A DNA stretch of 64,000 nt from positions 5,233,001-5,297,000 of the forward strand of contig NZ_CP023865.1 in the NCBI RefSeq assembly GCF_003711105.1, in the 5' to 3' direction. The stretch is from Actinoplanes teichomyceticus ATCC 31121. GTDB lineage: Bacteria > Actinomycetota > Actinomycetes > Mycobacteriales > Micromonosporaceae. Position 1 is the stretch's first letter; each line of letters starts with the position of its first letter. This document shows, piece after piece, positions 1 to 9,419 of this stretch. The notes below the pieces were generated by a model, which saw nothing but the letters and a program-made list of their open reading frames with translations, had not been told where the DNA came from and made no database searches. Both the position numbers and the translations under genes were made by a program.

Positions 1-1
1 C

Positions 2-3000
2 GCCTTCGCGTACGCCATGAACGAGACCCGCCGCCCGCTCGGCGCGAGCCTGCACGAGATCATCGGCCGCTGCGCCGGGCTCTCCGACGCCCCGGCCGCC
101 CCGGTCCCCACGGTCACCCCGGGCTCGCTCACCCCGGACGTGATGCGCCGGGTCCGCGAAGCCACCGACCAACTGGCCCGCTCCTGGCGGGCGATGTGCG
201 ACGGCGACGCGCTGCTGTGGCGCGACGTGGCCACCCGCGAGCCGCTGGACCCCGCGCTGAGCCGGGCGGAGAAGGCGCTCGCCGCGCTGGCCCGCTCGGC
301 GCGCATCGCCGACACCGCGGCCCGGGCGTTCGGCCTGGGACGCCCGGACGACGCGGCCACCCTGGCGCGGCTCGCCGAGCACGCCGGCCGGCGGCCCGGA
401 CCGGTCGCCGACTCCTGGCTCACCGCCGACGACCTGACCCCGATCCGCCAGGCCGTGCAGCGGCGCAGCGACGAACTGGCCGCCGCGGCCGCGGCCGCCG
501 AGGCGGTCCGGGAGCGTGCCGGGGTGGCCTGGACCGCCCTGCCGTCCCCCGCCGACCTGCCGGTCGTGCCGTCGCTCGACGCCCTGCCCGCGCCGGTCGA
601 GCTCGACACGCTGACCGCGGCCGACGCCGACGACCTGGCCCGCTCCTTCACCACCGCGGCCGAGCAGCTCGACCGGCACCGCCGCGCGGTGGACCGGGTC
701 ACCGCCAAGCTGGGCCTCCCCCGGGCGCTGACGATCAGCGACATCTCCCGGGTCGCGGCGGTCGCCGAGCTGGGCACGCGTGCGCACAAGCCGGAGCGGT
801 TCTGGTTCGGCCCGGGGGTGCTGGCCGCCGTGCAGAGCGGGTCGAGCGCGCTGCGCCGGGCGCTGGAGAGCCTGGTCGGGGCGGAGATCCAGGCCCGGCC
901 GTACTTCTCCGAGGCGATCCTCACCCAGCCGGTCGAGGAACTGGCCGAACGCTTCGCCACCGTGCACCACGGGCTGGGCAAGCTGCGCGCGGCGTACCGG
1001 CGGGACCGGCGGCAGGTGGCCGGGTTCGTGCTGCCGAGCGCGCACCTGGGCGACGCGATCGACCGGATCGGCACGGCGGTCGCGTGGAAGCGGGCCCGGC
1101 AGGAGCTGGCCGCCGCGGAACACGCGTACGCGACCGCGCTGGGCCGGTACTGGCGGGGCCGGGCCACCGACTTCGCGGCCCTGGACGAGGCGATCTCGGT
1201 GGCCACGGCGGCGCTCGCGGCGGCCCCGCCGGCCGGGGTGGAGGCGGTGCTCGGCTACATCTGCGCGCCGGCCCCCGACCCGGAGCCGGTGCGGGTGGTC
1301 GGCGAGGCACGCGACGCGCTGCTGCGCTGGCAGGCCACGTTGCGCCCGGCGCCGTACCCGGCCGCGCGGCCGGAACTGGTGTCCGGGCCGATCGACGACG
1401 CGATCGGCTGGCTGCGCGCGCACATCGGCGCGCTGCACGCGACCGCGGACATCGTACGGGCGTACGACGCGGCGACCGGGCGGACCCTGGACTACGCCGA
1501 GACGGTGCGGCTGGCGCAGCTGCGCGCGGCGGCGGCGCGGGCCGAGGCGGCGCTCGGTACCGGTACTCCGGAGGTGCTCGGCGCCGATGGTGAGCCCGGC
1601 GCCGATCCGGCCGCCCTGGCCGCGGCGGTCTCCTGGGCCGCGGCGGCCCGCCGGTTCGCCGGCCCGGGCGAGGCGCCGCTCACCGCGGCGCAGGTCGCCG
1701 CGCTGCGGGAGCTACGGCCGATCACCGGGCTGGCCGAGCGGGCCCGGGAGTGGGCGGAGGCCAGCCGGGCGGTGCTGGCCGGGTTCGGCCCGGCGCGCCA
1801 GGCCGACCTGCGGGACCGTTTCGGCGACTACCGGCGGGCCGCGGCGTTCCTGCGGGACATCCGCGACGACAGCAGCGGCCAGGAGGAGTGGTTCTCCTGC
1901 CTGGACGCCCGCGACGTGCTGACCTTCCACGGCCTGGACGCGGCCGTCGAGTTCTGCGCCGACCAGCGGATGGACAGCGCGGACGTGCCGGCGGTGCTGG
2001 AACGGGCGCTGTTGCACGGCTGGGTGGACGCGGTGGTCCGGACCGACGGCCGGCTGCGGCCCTGGCGGGGCGTGGACCGCGACCGGCTGGTCGCCGAGTT
2101 CCGGCAGGCCGACGAGCGGCTGGCGGCGGTCTCGGCCCGGGAGATCATCATGACGGTTCAGGCCCGCCGGCCGCCGGCCGACAGCACGGCCGCGGCCCTG
2201 TTGCGGCGCGAGGCGATGAAGGCCGACCGGCAACTGCCGGTACGCGAGCTGATCGCCCGCGCCCGCGACGTCGTGCTCGCGCTGCGGCCGTGCTTTCTCG
2301 CCTCCCCGCTGACGGTGAGCCAGGCGCTGCCCCCGGACATCCGCTTCGACGCGGTGATCTTCGACGAGGCGTCCCAGATCACCCCGGCCGACGCGATCAA
2401 CTGCATCTACCGCGGCGGCGCCCTGATCACCGCCGGCGACGACCGGCAGCTGCCGCCGACGTCGTTCTTCGACCGGGCGTCGACCACCGCGCCGGACAGC
2501 GAGGTGCTCGACTACCAGTCCGTGCTGGAGCTGGCCAAGGCCTGCGGGGCGTTCCCCGGGATGGGGCTGACCTGGCACTACCGCAGCCGGCACCAGGCCC
2601 TCGTGGCGTTCGCCAACGACGCGTTCTACCAGGGCCGGCTGAGCACCTTCCCGGCCCCGGGCGGCAGCGGGCCGGACACCGGCGTCGAGATGTTCCCGGT
2701 GGCCGGCGTCTACCGGCGCAGCACCAGCCGGGACAACCCGGTGGAGGCGGAACGGGTCGCCGAGCGGATCGTGCACCACTTCACCACCCGGCCCGGGCAC
2801 ACCCTGGGCGTGGTCACCTTCTCGGTGGCGCAGGCCGAGGCGATCGAGCGGGCCCTGGAGGCGATCGCCGCCGGGCATCCGGCCCTGCAACGCGCGGTCA
2901 CCGACGACCGCCTGCACGGGTTCTTCGTGAAGAGCCTGGAGGCGGTGCAGGGCGACGAGCGTGACGTGATGATCTTCTCGATCGGGTACGGCTTCGACGA

Positions 3001-3643
3001 GGCCGGTCGGATCAGCGCGAACTTCGGGGCGCTGAACCGGCCCAACGGCTGGCGGCGGCTGAACGTGGCGATCACCCGCGCCCGGCACCGCGTGGAGATC
3101 GTCACCTCGATCCTGTCCCGCGACGTGCCCGAGTCGGAGAACGAGGGGGTCCGGCAGCTCGCCGCCTACCTCGACTACGTGGAACGCGGCGCCGGGGACA
3201 CCAGCCTGGACCTGACCGACGCGCCCGGCGAGTTCGTCGAGTCGGTGGTGGAGACCATCCGGTCGTGGGGATACCCGGCCCGGACCGGTCTGGGCACCGC
3301 CGGCGGCCGGGTGGACATCGCGATCCGCCACCCCGACGACCCGTCCGGCGACTACCTGCTCGGGGTGCGCTGCGACGGCCCGGGGTACCGCGACTGCCCG
3401 GCGGCGCGGGACCGCGACCGGCTCACCGACCAGGTGCTGGCCGACCTGGGGTGGCGGTTGCACCGGGCGTGGGCGCTGGCCTGGTACCGCGACCGGGCGG
3501 GCGAGGAGGCCCGGCTGCGGGCCGCGCTGGAACGGGCCGCGGCGGCCCGGCCGGGGCGTACCGGCTCGGTGGAGGGGCCGGCCGCGGAGCGTGCGCCCGG
3601 CGCCCGGCCCCGGGTGCTGCGCGCCGCCCCGGCCCGCAAGTGA
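2..3643 (+). CDS. SF1 (Upf1/DUF4011-type) helicase with C-terminal endonuclease-like domain, 5' truncated by window edge
   Basis: The frame is open to the left edge and the first Met (17) sits mid-protein, so this is the C-terminal part of a larger gene; no Walker A (GxGKS) is visible and it should lie upstream. Counting from that Met, a long Ala/Arg-rich helical region (about 1-700) precedes Walker B/motif II (FDEASQITPAD, about 780), motif III (GDDRQLPPTSFF), motif IV-V (GVVTFSVAQ, SLEAVQGDERDVMIFS) and motif VI (LNVAITRARHRVE, about 1015). The last 150 residues match the REase_MTES_1575 type: VDIAIRHP, then GVRCDG where relatives I recall have G(V/I)ECDG, then ARDRDRLTDQVL and GWRLHRAW. 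The probable role is a nucleic-acid helicase/nuclease, possibly antiphage. The family call rests on helicase motifs; the defence role is inference. It converges with the next gene, 10 bp away. Confidence 0.85.
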   Translation, partial: AFAYAMNETRRPLGASLHEIIGRCAGLSDAPAAPVPTVTPGSLTPDVMRRVREATDQLARSWRAMCDGDALLWRDVATREPLDPALSRAEKALAALARSARIADTAARAFGLGRPDDAATLARLAEHAGRRPGPVADSWLTADDLTPIRQAVQRRSDELAAAAAAAEAVRERAGVAWTALPSPADLPVVPSLDALPAPVELDTLTAADADDLARSFTTAAEQLDRHRRAVDRVTAKLGLPRALTISDISRVAAVAELGTRAHKPERFWFGPGVLAAVQSGSSALRRALESLVGAEIQARPYFSEAILTQPVEELAERFATVHHGLGKLRAAYRRDRRQVAGFVLPSAHLGDAIDRIGTAVAWKRARQELAAAEHAYATALGRYWRGRATDFAALDEAISVATAALAAAPPAGVEAVLGYICAPAPDPEPVRVVGEARDALLRWQATLRPAPYPAARPELVSGPIDDAIGWLRAHIGALHATADIVRAYDAATGRTLDYAETVRLAQLRAAAARAEAALGTGTPEVLGADGEPGADPAALAAAVSWAAAARRFAGPGEAPLTAAQVAALRELRPITGLAERAREWAEASRAVLAGFGPARQADLRDRFGDYRRAAAFLRDIRDDSSGQEEWFSCLDARDVLTFHGLDAAVEFCADQRMDSADVPAVLERALLHGWVDAVVRTDGRLRPWRGVDRDRLVAEFRQADERLAAVSAREIIMTVQARRPPADSTAAALLRREAMKADRQLPVRELIARARDVVLALRPCFLASPLTVSQALPPDIRFDAVIFDEASQITPADAINCIYRGGALITAGDDRQLPPTSFFDRASTTAPDSEVLDYQSVLELAKACGAFPGMGLTWHYRSRHQALVAFANDAFYQGRLSTFPAPGGSGPDTGVEMFPVAGVYRRSTSRDNPVEAERVAERIVHHFTTRPGHTLGVVTFSVAQAEAIERALEAIAAGHPALQRAVTDDRLHGFFVKSLEAVQGDERDVMIFSIGYGFDEAGRISANFGALNRPNGWRRLNVAITRARHRVEIVTSILSRDVPESENEGVRQLAAYLDYVERGAGDTSLDLTDAPGEFVESVVETIRSWGYPARTGLGTAGGRVDIAIRHPDDPSGDYLLGVRCDGPGYRDCPAARDRDRLTDQVLADLGWRLHRAWALAWYRDRAGEEARLRAALERAAAARPGRTGSVEGPAAERAPGARPRVLRAAPARK

Positions 3644-3653
3644 GCCGGGGCGG

Positions 3654-5459
3654 TCAGGTGGTGCCGATCAGTCCTGCCGGCGCGGCCCGGTCGCCGGCCG
3701 CGCAGAGCTCGGCCAGGCGGGCCACCACCACCGCGGTGTCCGCGCCGGCGTCCAGCGACCGCAGCAGGGCCGGGTTCAGCGGCGGGACCTGGACGTGCGA
3801 GACCAGCGGGTGGAACGGGCGGTGGTCCACCTCACCGGCGCCGAACAGCGTCTCGGTCAGCTTCTCACCCGGGCGCAGGCCGGTGAACTCGATCGGCACC
3901 GGTTTGTGCGACAGCGCGACCATCTGCCGCGCCACCTCGGCGATCCGGACCGGGGCGCCCATCTGCAGGACCAGCGCCTCGCCGTCGAGCCCGATCGCGG
4001 CCGCCTGGATGACCAGGTGGACCGCCTCCTGGATGGTCATGAAGTAGCGGGTCACGTCCGGGTGGGTGACGGTGACCGGCCCGCCCTCGGCGATCTGCGT
4101 GCTGAACGTGGTGAACACCGATCCGCGGCTGCCCAGCACGTTGCCGAAGCGGACGCTGAGGAACGTGCCCGGCCGGCGGCGCGCCGTCCACGCGGTGAGC
4201 CGCTCGGTGATCCGCTTGGAGTAGCCGAGCACGCTGGTCGGGTCCGCGGCCTTGTCGGTGGAGATGTTGACGAACCGCTCCACCGACTCGGCCGCTTCCA
4301 GGACGTTGAGGGTGCCGACGACGTTGGTCTTCACCGCCTCGGCCGGGTGCCGCTGCAGCAGCGCGAGGTGCTTGAGCGCGGCGGCGTGGAACACCACCTG
4401 GGGGCGGCGGGTACGGAAGATCTCCCGGATCCGGGGCCCGTCGCGCAGGTCGGCGAGGATCACCGCCGGGTCGTCCAGCCGGGCGTGCGGGTCGATGGAC
4501 AGCTGGACGGCCAGCAGCGACGTCTCGTCGCGGTCGAGCATCATCAGCTCGGCCGGCCGGAAGTGGTGGATCTGCCGGCACAGCTCGGAACCGATCGACC
4601 CGCCGGCGCCGGTTACCAGGATCCGCTTGCCGGTCAGGCAGCCGCCGATCGCGGTCAGGTCGGTGTCGATCTGGTGCCGGCCGAGCAGGTCGGTGACCTG
4701 CACCTCGCGGATGTCGGCCACCTCGACCGGGTGGTCCATCAGCTCGCTGACCGACGGCACCACCTTGAACTGGGCGCCGGCCGCCAGGGTCCGGTCCCGG
4801 ATGTCGCGGACCAGCGCCGCCTCGGCGTTGGCGACCGCGAAGACCAGCAGTTCGGCGCCGGTGGCGGCGAGCGCGCCGGGGATGTCGTCGCGGGTGCCGA
4901 GCACCGGCACGCCGAGGATGCGCAGCCGGCGCTTGCCCGGGTCGTCGTCGATCAGGCCGGCCGGCAGGTACCGGCCGTTCGGGTCGTGCAGCATCGAGTC
5001 GAGCAGCTTGGCGGCGGCCGCACCGGCGCCGAAGAGGATCACCGGCGCGGCGGCGCGCACGTCCGGGCGCTGACGGCGGGCCAGCTGGACACGCCGGGCG
5101 TAGCGGGCGCCGAGCATCAGGGTGAGGGCGGCCGCGCCGGCCAGGGCGGGCAGGCCGGGCGGGACCGGCCGGCGGGACAGCAGCAGCACGATCGCGGTGA
5201 GCGCGAGGGTCACCGCGGCGGTGGTGGACGCGACCGCGCGTACCTCGTCGAAGGCGGCGAACCGGTACCGCCCGCGGTACAGCTGCCGGGTGTGACCGAT
5301 CGCCGCCTGCAGCAGCACGGCCAGCACGACCGCGGTCAGCGCGCCGTTCAGCTCGCGCCGGCCGGGGGCGAAGTCGTAGCGGGCGAGGACGGCCGCGAGC
5401 AGCCCGGCGGACCACGCGGCGCCGTCGACCAGCAGCGGCAGCAGCCGCGCGCCCCTCAT
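3654..5459 (-). CDS. Membrane nucleotide-sugar 4,6-dehydratase (CapD/PglF/WbpM-like)
   Basis: About 600 aa. Four hydrophobic segments at the N-terminus are followed by a first Rossmann-like CoA-binding domain (VILFGAGAAAAKLLDSML) and a second, catalytic SDR domain (ILVTGAGGSIGSELCRQI). Known members remove water from UDP-GlcNAc to give the 4-keto-6-deoxy sugar, the first step to bacillosamine and related sugars. The active-site stretch reads ISTDKAADPTSVLGYSKR: the Lys is kept and the usual Tyr position is Leu (Met in WbpM-type enzymes as I recall). I chose the ATG at 5459; the frame opens 33 bp upstream only at a TTG. The gene is divergent from the chain-length gene. With the aminotransferase, acetyltransferase and phosphoglycosyl transferase at 12.5-14.9 kb it completes a Pgl-like set. 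Confidence 0.88.
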   Translation of the reverse strand: MRGARLLPLLVDGAAWSAGLLAAVLARYDFAPGRRELNGALTAVVLAVLLQAAIGHTRQLYRGRYRFAAFDEVRAVASTTAAVTLALTAIVLLLSRRPVPPGLPALAGAAALTLMLGARYARRVQLARRQRPDVRAAAPVILFGAGAAAAKLLDSMLHDPNGRYLPAGLIDDDPGKRRLRILGVPVLGTRDDIPGALAATGAELLVFAVANAEAALVRDIRDRTLAAGAQFKVVPSVSELMDHPVEVADIREVQVTDLLGRHQIDTDLTAIGGCLTGKRILVTGAGGSIGSELCRQIHHFRPAELMMLDRDETSLLAVQLSIDPHARLDDPAVILADLRDGPRIREIFRTRRPQVVFHAAALKHLALLQRHPAEAVKTNVVGTLNVLEAAESVERFVNISTDKAADPTSVLGYSKRITERLTAWTARRRPGTFLSVRFGNVLGSRGSVFTTFSTQIAEGGPVTVTHPDVTRYFMTIQEAVHLVIQAAAIGLDGEALVLQMGAPVRIAEVARQMVALSHKPVPIEFTGLRPGEKLTETLFGAGEVDHRPFHPLVSHVQVPPLNPALLRSLDAGADTAVVVARLAELCAAGDRAAPAGLIGTT

Positions 5460-5508
5460 GCCGGGCAGCGTAGCAGGGCAAATGCTCAGCAAGCAGACTT
5501 TTCCGATA

Positions 5509-5557
5509 CCACGGAAGCGCCCCGGACATCGCCATATCGTGGCGGGTAGCCACGGAA
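5509..5557. promoter_or_regulatory. Candidate shared operator between dehydratase and chain-length genes
   Basis: The 111-bp gap between two divergent exopolysaccharide genes holds the direct repeat CCACGGAA (5509-5516 and 5550-5557, 41 bp apart). Between the copies is the inverted repeat CGCCA-TATCG-TGGCG (5530-5544). It probably controls both directions; the regulator is unknown. Confidence 0.4.
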
Positions 5558-5570
5558 CGGGGAGGTGTGG

Positions 5571-6971
5571 GTGGGCCTACGCGATTACCTCCGTGTCGCC
5601 CGAAGGCATTGGTGGTTGCTGGTGACCTCGGTCGTCGTCGCGCTCGGCGTCGCTCTCGTCGTGAACCTGCAGATGACCCCGGTGTACGCCGCCCGGGTCA
5701 CGTTCTTCTTCTCCACGCCGATCGCCGGCGCCTCCGATCTCTACCCCGCCAGCATGTTCAACGTGAGCCGCCTGGCGACCTACGCCCGGCTGCTGACCAG
5801 CGACGAGGTGGCCACCCCGCTGGCCGGCACCCCGGGCATCGACATGGACGAGCAGGAGGTCCGGGACGCGATCTCCTCGGAGACCGTCGCCGACACGGTG
5901 ATGATGGAGGTCAGCGTGGAGGACCGGGACCGCAACCGGGCGCTGCTGCTACTCACCCGGCTGACCGCGCGGTTCGAGAGCGCGGTGGAGAGCCTGGAGC
6001 GCTCCGCGCCCGGCGAGCCGTCGACCGTGAAGGTCACCGTGGTGTCCGGTCCGGGCCTGGACGAGGATCCGGTCGCCCCGGACGCGCTGAACAACTTCGC
6101 CCTGGCCACGGTCGTCGGCCTGGTCGTCGGCGCGGTCGCCTCGGTGGGCCGGGAGGTGGCCGACGACACCGTACGCACCGCGGAGGCGCTGCAGGTGCTG
6201 ACCTCGGCGCCGGTGCTGGCCCGGGTGCCGATGGACTCCGGCAGACCGGCCCGCCCCGGCCCGTTCGTGTCGGTGAGCACGTCGGCGCGGACCGAGGCGC
6301 TGCGCGAGGTGCGTACCCAGGTGCAGTGCGCGGCCGCCGCGAACTCGGTGAAGACGCTGGCCGTGACCAGCGCGGTGCCCGGCGAGGGCCGTTCGGCCAC
6401 CGCCTGCGGGCTGGCGCTGCTGTTCGCCGAGGCCGGGCAGCGGGTCCTGATCGTCGACGCCGAGCTGCGCCGCCCCCGGCTGGCCGCCTTCCTCGGGCAG
6501 GAGGAGTCGGCCGGGCTGAGCGCGGTGCTGGACGGCACGGCCACGCTGGAGCAGGTGCTGCAACCGTGGGGCGCCGGGCTGTGGTTGCTGGCCGGCGGGC
6601 GCACCCCGCGCAACCCGAGCGAGCTGCTCAGCTCGCCGCGGATGACCGAGCTGGTCGACGACGTACGCAAGCGGTTCGATGTGGTGATCTTCGACTGCCC
6701 GCCGCTGCTGCCGGTCACCGACGCCGCCGTGGTGGCCGCCCACACCGACGGCACGCTGCTCGTGGTGCGCGCCCGGCGCACCACGTCGGCCCAGGTCACC
6801 GCCGCGGTCCGGACGCTGCACGCGGTCAACGCCACGCTGCTGGGCGGCGTGCTGAACATGGTCGCCCGCAAGGGCCCGGACGCGGTGCCCACCTTCGAGT
6901 CGTACGTGGCCGGCCCGGGCACGCCGCCGCAGCGGGGCCGGGGATGGCGGATGCAGGCGGTGGCCGGATGA
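5571..6971 (+). CDS. Wzz/Wzc-type polysaccharide co-polymerase with BY-kinase-like domain
   Basis: About 466 aa. The N-terminus (RVARRHWWLLVTSVVVALGV) is the first Wzz membrane helix, an extracytoplasmic domain follows, the second helix is near ALATVVGLVVGAVASV, and a cytoplasmic P-loop domain follows. Such proteins set polymer length and couple polymerisation to export. Two features argue against normal kinase activity: the Walker A stretch is PGEGRSATA with Arg where Lys is expected, and the C-terminus has only one Tyr instead of a tyrosine cluster. Walker A' (VVIFDCPPLLPVTDA) is intact. The start at GTG 5571 is preferred because GGGGAGG (5559-5565) lies 5 bp before it; GTG 5565 would sit inside that site. 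It is first in the row with the GT2, flippase and polymerase. Confidence 0.88.
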   Translation: MGLRDYLRVARRHWWLLVTSVVVALGVALVVNLQMTPVYAARVTFFFSTPIAGASDLYPASMFNVSRLATYARLLTSDEVATPLAGTPGIDMDEQEVRDAISSETVADTVMMEVSVEDRDRNRALLLLTRLTARFESAVESLERSAPGEPSTVKVTVVSGPGLDEDPVAPDALNNFALATVVGLVVGAVASVGREVADDTVRTAEALQVLTSAPVLARVPMDSGRPARPGPFVSVSTSARTEALREVRTQVQCAAAANSVKTLAVTSAVPGEGRSATACGLALLFAEAGQRVLIVDAELRRPRLAAFLGQEESAGLSAVLDGTATLEQVLQPWGAGLWLLAGGRTPRNPSELLSSPRMTELVDDVRKRFDVVIFDCPPLLPVTDAAVVAAHTDGTLLVVRARRTTSAQVTAAVRTLHAVNATLLGGVLNMVARKGPDAVPTFESYVAGPGTPPQRGRGWRMQAVAG

Positions 6972-7048
6972 GCGTACGCCGCCCGGGCGGCACGGGACAC
7001 GACCACGACCGGGGCGCCCGCGCCCGCCCCATCCCTGGGAAGGCACTG

Positions 7049-8056
7049 ATGGAAGCTCCGTACGTCAGCATCGTGGTCCCCTGCTGGAACGAGGGCCGCT
7101 TCGTCGGCAGGTTCCTCGACTCGGTGAAGGCGCAGACCTACCCGGCCGACCGGGTGGAGATCCTGCTGGTCGACGGCATGAGCGCGGACGGCACCCGGGC
7201 GATCGTGCGTGAGCACGCGCTGCGCGAGCCGAACCTGCGACTGCTGGACAACCCGGGGCACAGCAAGTCGGCGGCGCTCAATCTGGGCATCGCGCACGCC
7301 CGCGGCGACGTCATCGTCCGGCTCGACGTGCACGCCGAGTACGCACCCGACTACCTGCTCAAGTGCGTCCAGGGCCTGCTGCGCAACCCGGAGGCGGACA
7401 ACGTCGGCGGGATCCGCCGCGCGCTGCCGCGCGACGACACCGCGCTGGGCCGGGCCATCGCGGTCGGCACCACCGCCGTGCTGGGCGCGGGCGCCGCCCG
7501 GCCGCGCGCCGCCGGGTCCGGCCCGCAGTGGGTGGACACCGTGTTCGGCGGCTGCTACCGGCGCGCGGTGTTCGACCGGATCGGGCTCTTCGACGAGCAC
7601 CTGGCGCGCGACCAGGACCGGGAGTTCAACCAGCGGCTGCGGGCGGCCGGCGGCAAGGTGCTGCTGCTGCCCGACGTCACCTGCACGTACTACGCGCGCA
7701 GCGACCTCCGCGAGTTCTGCTCGTGGACGTTCGAGGCGGGCTACTGGCCGTTCCGGGCCAGCCGGGCGGTCGGTCGCTGGATCGGCTCGTGGCGCAACGT
7801 CGTACCCCTGGGGTTCGTCCTGTCGGTGGCCGCCGGCGCCGCCGCCGCGCCACGGGTGCGGACCGCCCGGCGGCTCACCACCGCGGTGCTGGGCGGGTAC
7901 GCCGCCGCGGCGCTGGCCACGGCCGGGCGGCTGGCCCGGCGCCAGCACGACCCCGCACTGCTGGCCGTGCTGCCGGTGATCTTCGTGACCACGCACGTCG
8001 TCTACGCCGCCGGTTCGGCGTGGGGCCTGCTCGACCCGGCGGCGCGGCGCCGATGA
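7049..8056 (+). CDS. Family 2 glycosyltransferase, ExoA-like, membrane-anchored
   Basis: About 335 aa. The N-terminal GT-A fold shows VSIVVPCWNEGRFVGRFLDS and EILLVDGMSADGTRAIV, then a DxD-like RLDVHAEY, and GLFDEHLARDQDREFNQRL (acceptor/ED region). Three hydrophobic segments end the protein (about 245-330), as in succinoglycan ExoA-type transferases, so it probably adds a sugar to the lipid-linked repeat unit at the inner membrane face. ATG 7049 follows GGGAAGG (7037-7043) by 5 bp. An in-frame ATG at 6968 overlaps the stop of the preceding gene and is an alternative, but adds a low-complexity leader. Sugar specificity cannot be read from sequence. Confidence 0.87.
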   Translation: MEAPYVSIVVPCWNEGRFVGRFLDSVKAQTYPADRVEILLVDGMSADGTRAIVREHALREPNLRLLDNPGHSKSAALNLGIAHARGDVIVRLDVHAEYAPDYLLKCVQGLLRNPEADNVGGIRRALPRDDTALGRAIAVGTTAVLGAGAARPRAAGSGPQWVDTVFGGCYRRAVFDRIGLFDEHLARDQDREFNQRLRAAGGKVLLLPDVTCTYYARSDLREFCSWTFEAGYWPFRASRAVGRWIGSWRNVVPLGFVLSVAAGAAAAPRVRTARRLTTAVLGGYAAAALATAGRLARRQHDPALLAVLPVIFVTTHVVYAAGSAWGLLDPAARRR

Positions 8057-8147
8057 GCACCGGGATCGCCCGGCGGCCGGCGGCCGGGGACCGCGCGTCC
8101 ATCCGGCGGGCCGGCACGCCGCCCGCCGCCCCGGCGAATGCCCGTCG

Positions 8148-9419
8148 GTGAATGGCCCGCACCTCCGGTCGCTGCTGCGGAGCGTTCCCGCCGCGGTACG
8201 CCAGGACTACGCCGCCACGCTCGCCGTGCAGTGGCTGGTGCTGGGCGCCGGGCTGTACCTGTTCCACCTGGTCGCGCAGCGCGGCAGTGTCGGCGGCTTC
8301 GCGTACTACCAGATCGCCCGGGGCGTGGTCAGCACGTTCCAGCCGGTCCTGCTGCTCGGGCTCGGCCTGGGCCTGCAGCGCTACCTGCCGCGCACCGAGC
8401 ACACCACCCGCCGGCTCGCCCGGCACGCGCTCTACACCGAGACCGCGCTGGTCGTCGTGGCCGGCCTGACCGGCGCCGCGGCCGGGCAGTGGATCGCCGC
8501 CCGGCTGGGCCTGTCCGGCGGGCGGCTGGCGGTGGTCGCGATCGTGGTGATGCTGGGCGGCAACTGCCTGTGCACCGTGGCGCTGGCCGCCCTGCGCGGC
8601 AACCAGCAGGTCCTCGACGCCAATCTGACCTACGGGCTGGGGCTCGGGCTGATGCCGCTGGTCGGGTACTTCGCCGCGGAACGGATCGAGGACTTCCTGA
8701 TCGTGCAGGGCGTCGGGGCGGCGGCGATCGGGGTGTGGGGGATGCTGGTGGTCCGTCGCCGCCCGCCGGCCGTCGCCGGGACGGCCGAGCCGACGCTGCG
8801 GACCCTCCTCGCGTACGGCGTCCGCCGGATGCCCGGGGAGGTGGCGTTGCCCGCCCTCTACACGTTCCCCACCTTCGCCGTGGCCGTGGCGTTGCCCGGC
8901 GGGCCGGAGGCCGGGTACGTCGGGTTCGCCACCTCCGCGGTCACCCTGATCTGCTCGTTCTTCAGCATGCTCACCCCGGTGCTGCTGCCCCGGCTGAGCC
9001 GGTTGTTCCACCGCGCGGGCGAGGACACCGGGGTCCGGCGGGTGCTGACCGCGTTGCCGGTGCTGGCCGCCATGCTCGCCGTGGTCCCGACGCTGATCAT
9101 CGTCGGATTCGCGCCGGCCCTGGTGCACGGGTTCCTCGGCGCGGAGTTCTCGGCGGCGGTCCCGGTGCTGCGGGCCGGGGTGCTGGCGGCGATCCCGCTG
9201 GCCATGTTCTACGCCGCGCGGCCGACGATGGAGGCCCTGCTGAAGGCCAAGTTCATGAGCCGGCTGCTGGTCGCGTGCCTCGCCCTGGAGGTGGTGATGA
9301 CGTGGATCGGGACCATGTTCCTCACGCCCGGGTACGCGGCGGTGCTGGGCCTGGTGACGGCGACCGCGGCGCTGGGGGTGGACGCGGCCGGCCTGACCGC
9401 GTACGCCGTACGCCGATGA
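8148..9419 (+). CDS. Polysaccharide flippase (Wzx-like, MOP superfamily)
   Basis: 423 aa with about 12 to 14 hydrophobic segments evenly spread and few charged loops, the layout of O-antigen/teichuronic-type flippases. Early residues QDYAATLAVQWLVLGAGLYLF and FAYYQIARGV resemble the first two helices of that family. It should move the undecaprenyl-linked repeat unit across the membrane. The GTG start at 8148 lacks a strong ribosome site. Its TGA stop overlaps the next ATG (ATGA), so translation is likely coupled to the polymerase/ligase, as expected for a Wzx/Wzy pair. Confidence 0.82.
   Translation: MNGPHLRSLLRSVPAAVRQDYAATLAVQWLVLGAGLYLFHLVAQRGSVGGFAYYQIARGVVSTFQPVLLLGLGLGLQRYLPRTEHTTRRLARHALYTETALVVVAGLTGAAAGQWIAARLGLSGGRLAVVAIVVMLGGNCLCTVALAALRGNQQVLDANLTYGLGLGLMPLVGYFAAERIEDFLIVQGVGAAAIGVWGMLVVRRRPPAVAGTAEPTLRTLLAYGVRRMPGEVALPALYTFPTFAVAVALPGGPEAGYVGFATSAVTLICSFFSMLTPVLLPRLSRLFHRAGEDTGVRRVLTALPVLAAMLAVVPTLIIVGFAPALVHGFLGAEFSAAVPVLRAGVLAAIPLAMFYAARPTMEALLKAKFMSRLLVACLALEVVMTWIGTMFLTPGYAAVLGLVTATAALGVDAAGLTAYAVRR

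Noticed and set aside
3591..5549. Long open frame opposite the dehydratase gene
   Set aside because: It is a GC-bias shadow: Arg/Gln/Gly-rich low-complexity translation with no domain; the minus-strand gene has clear motifs.
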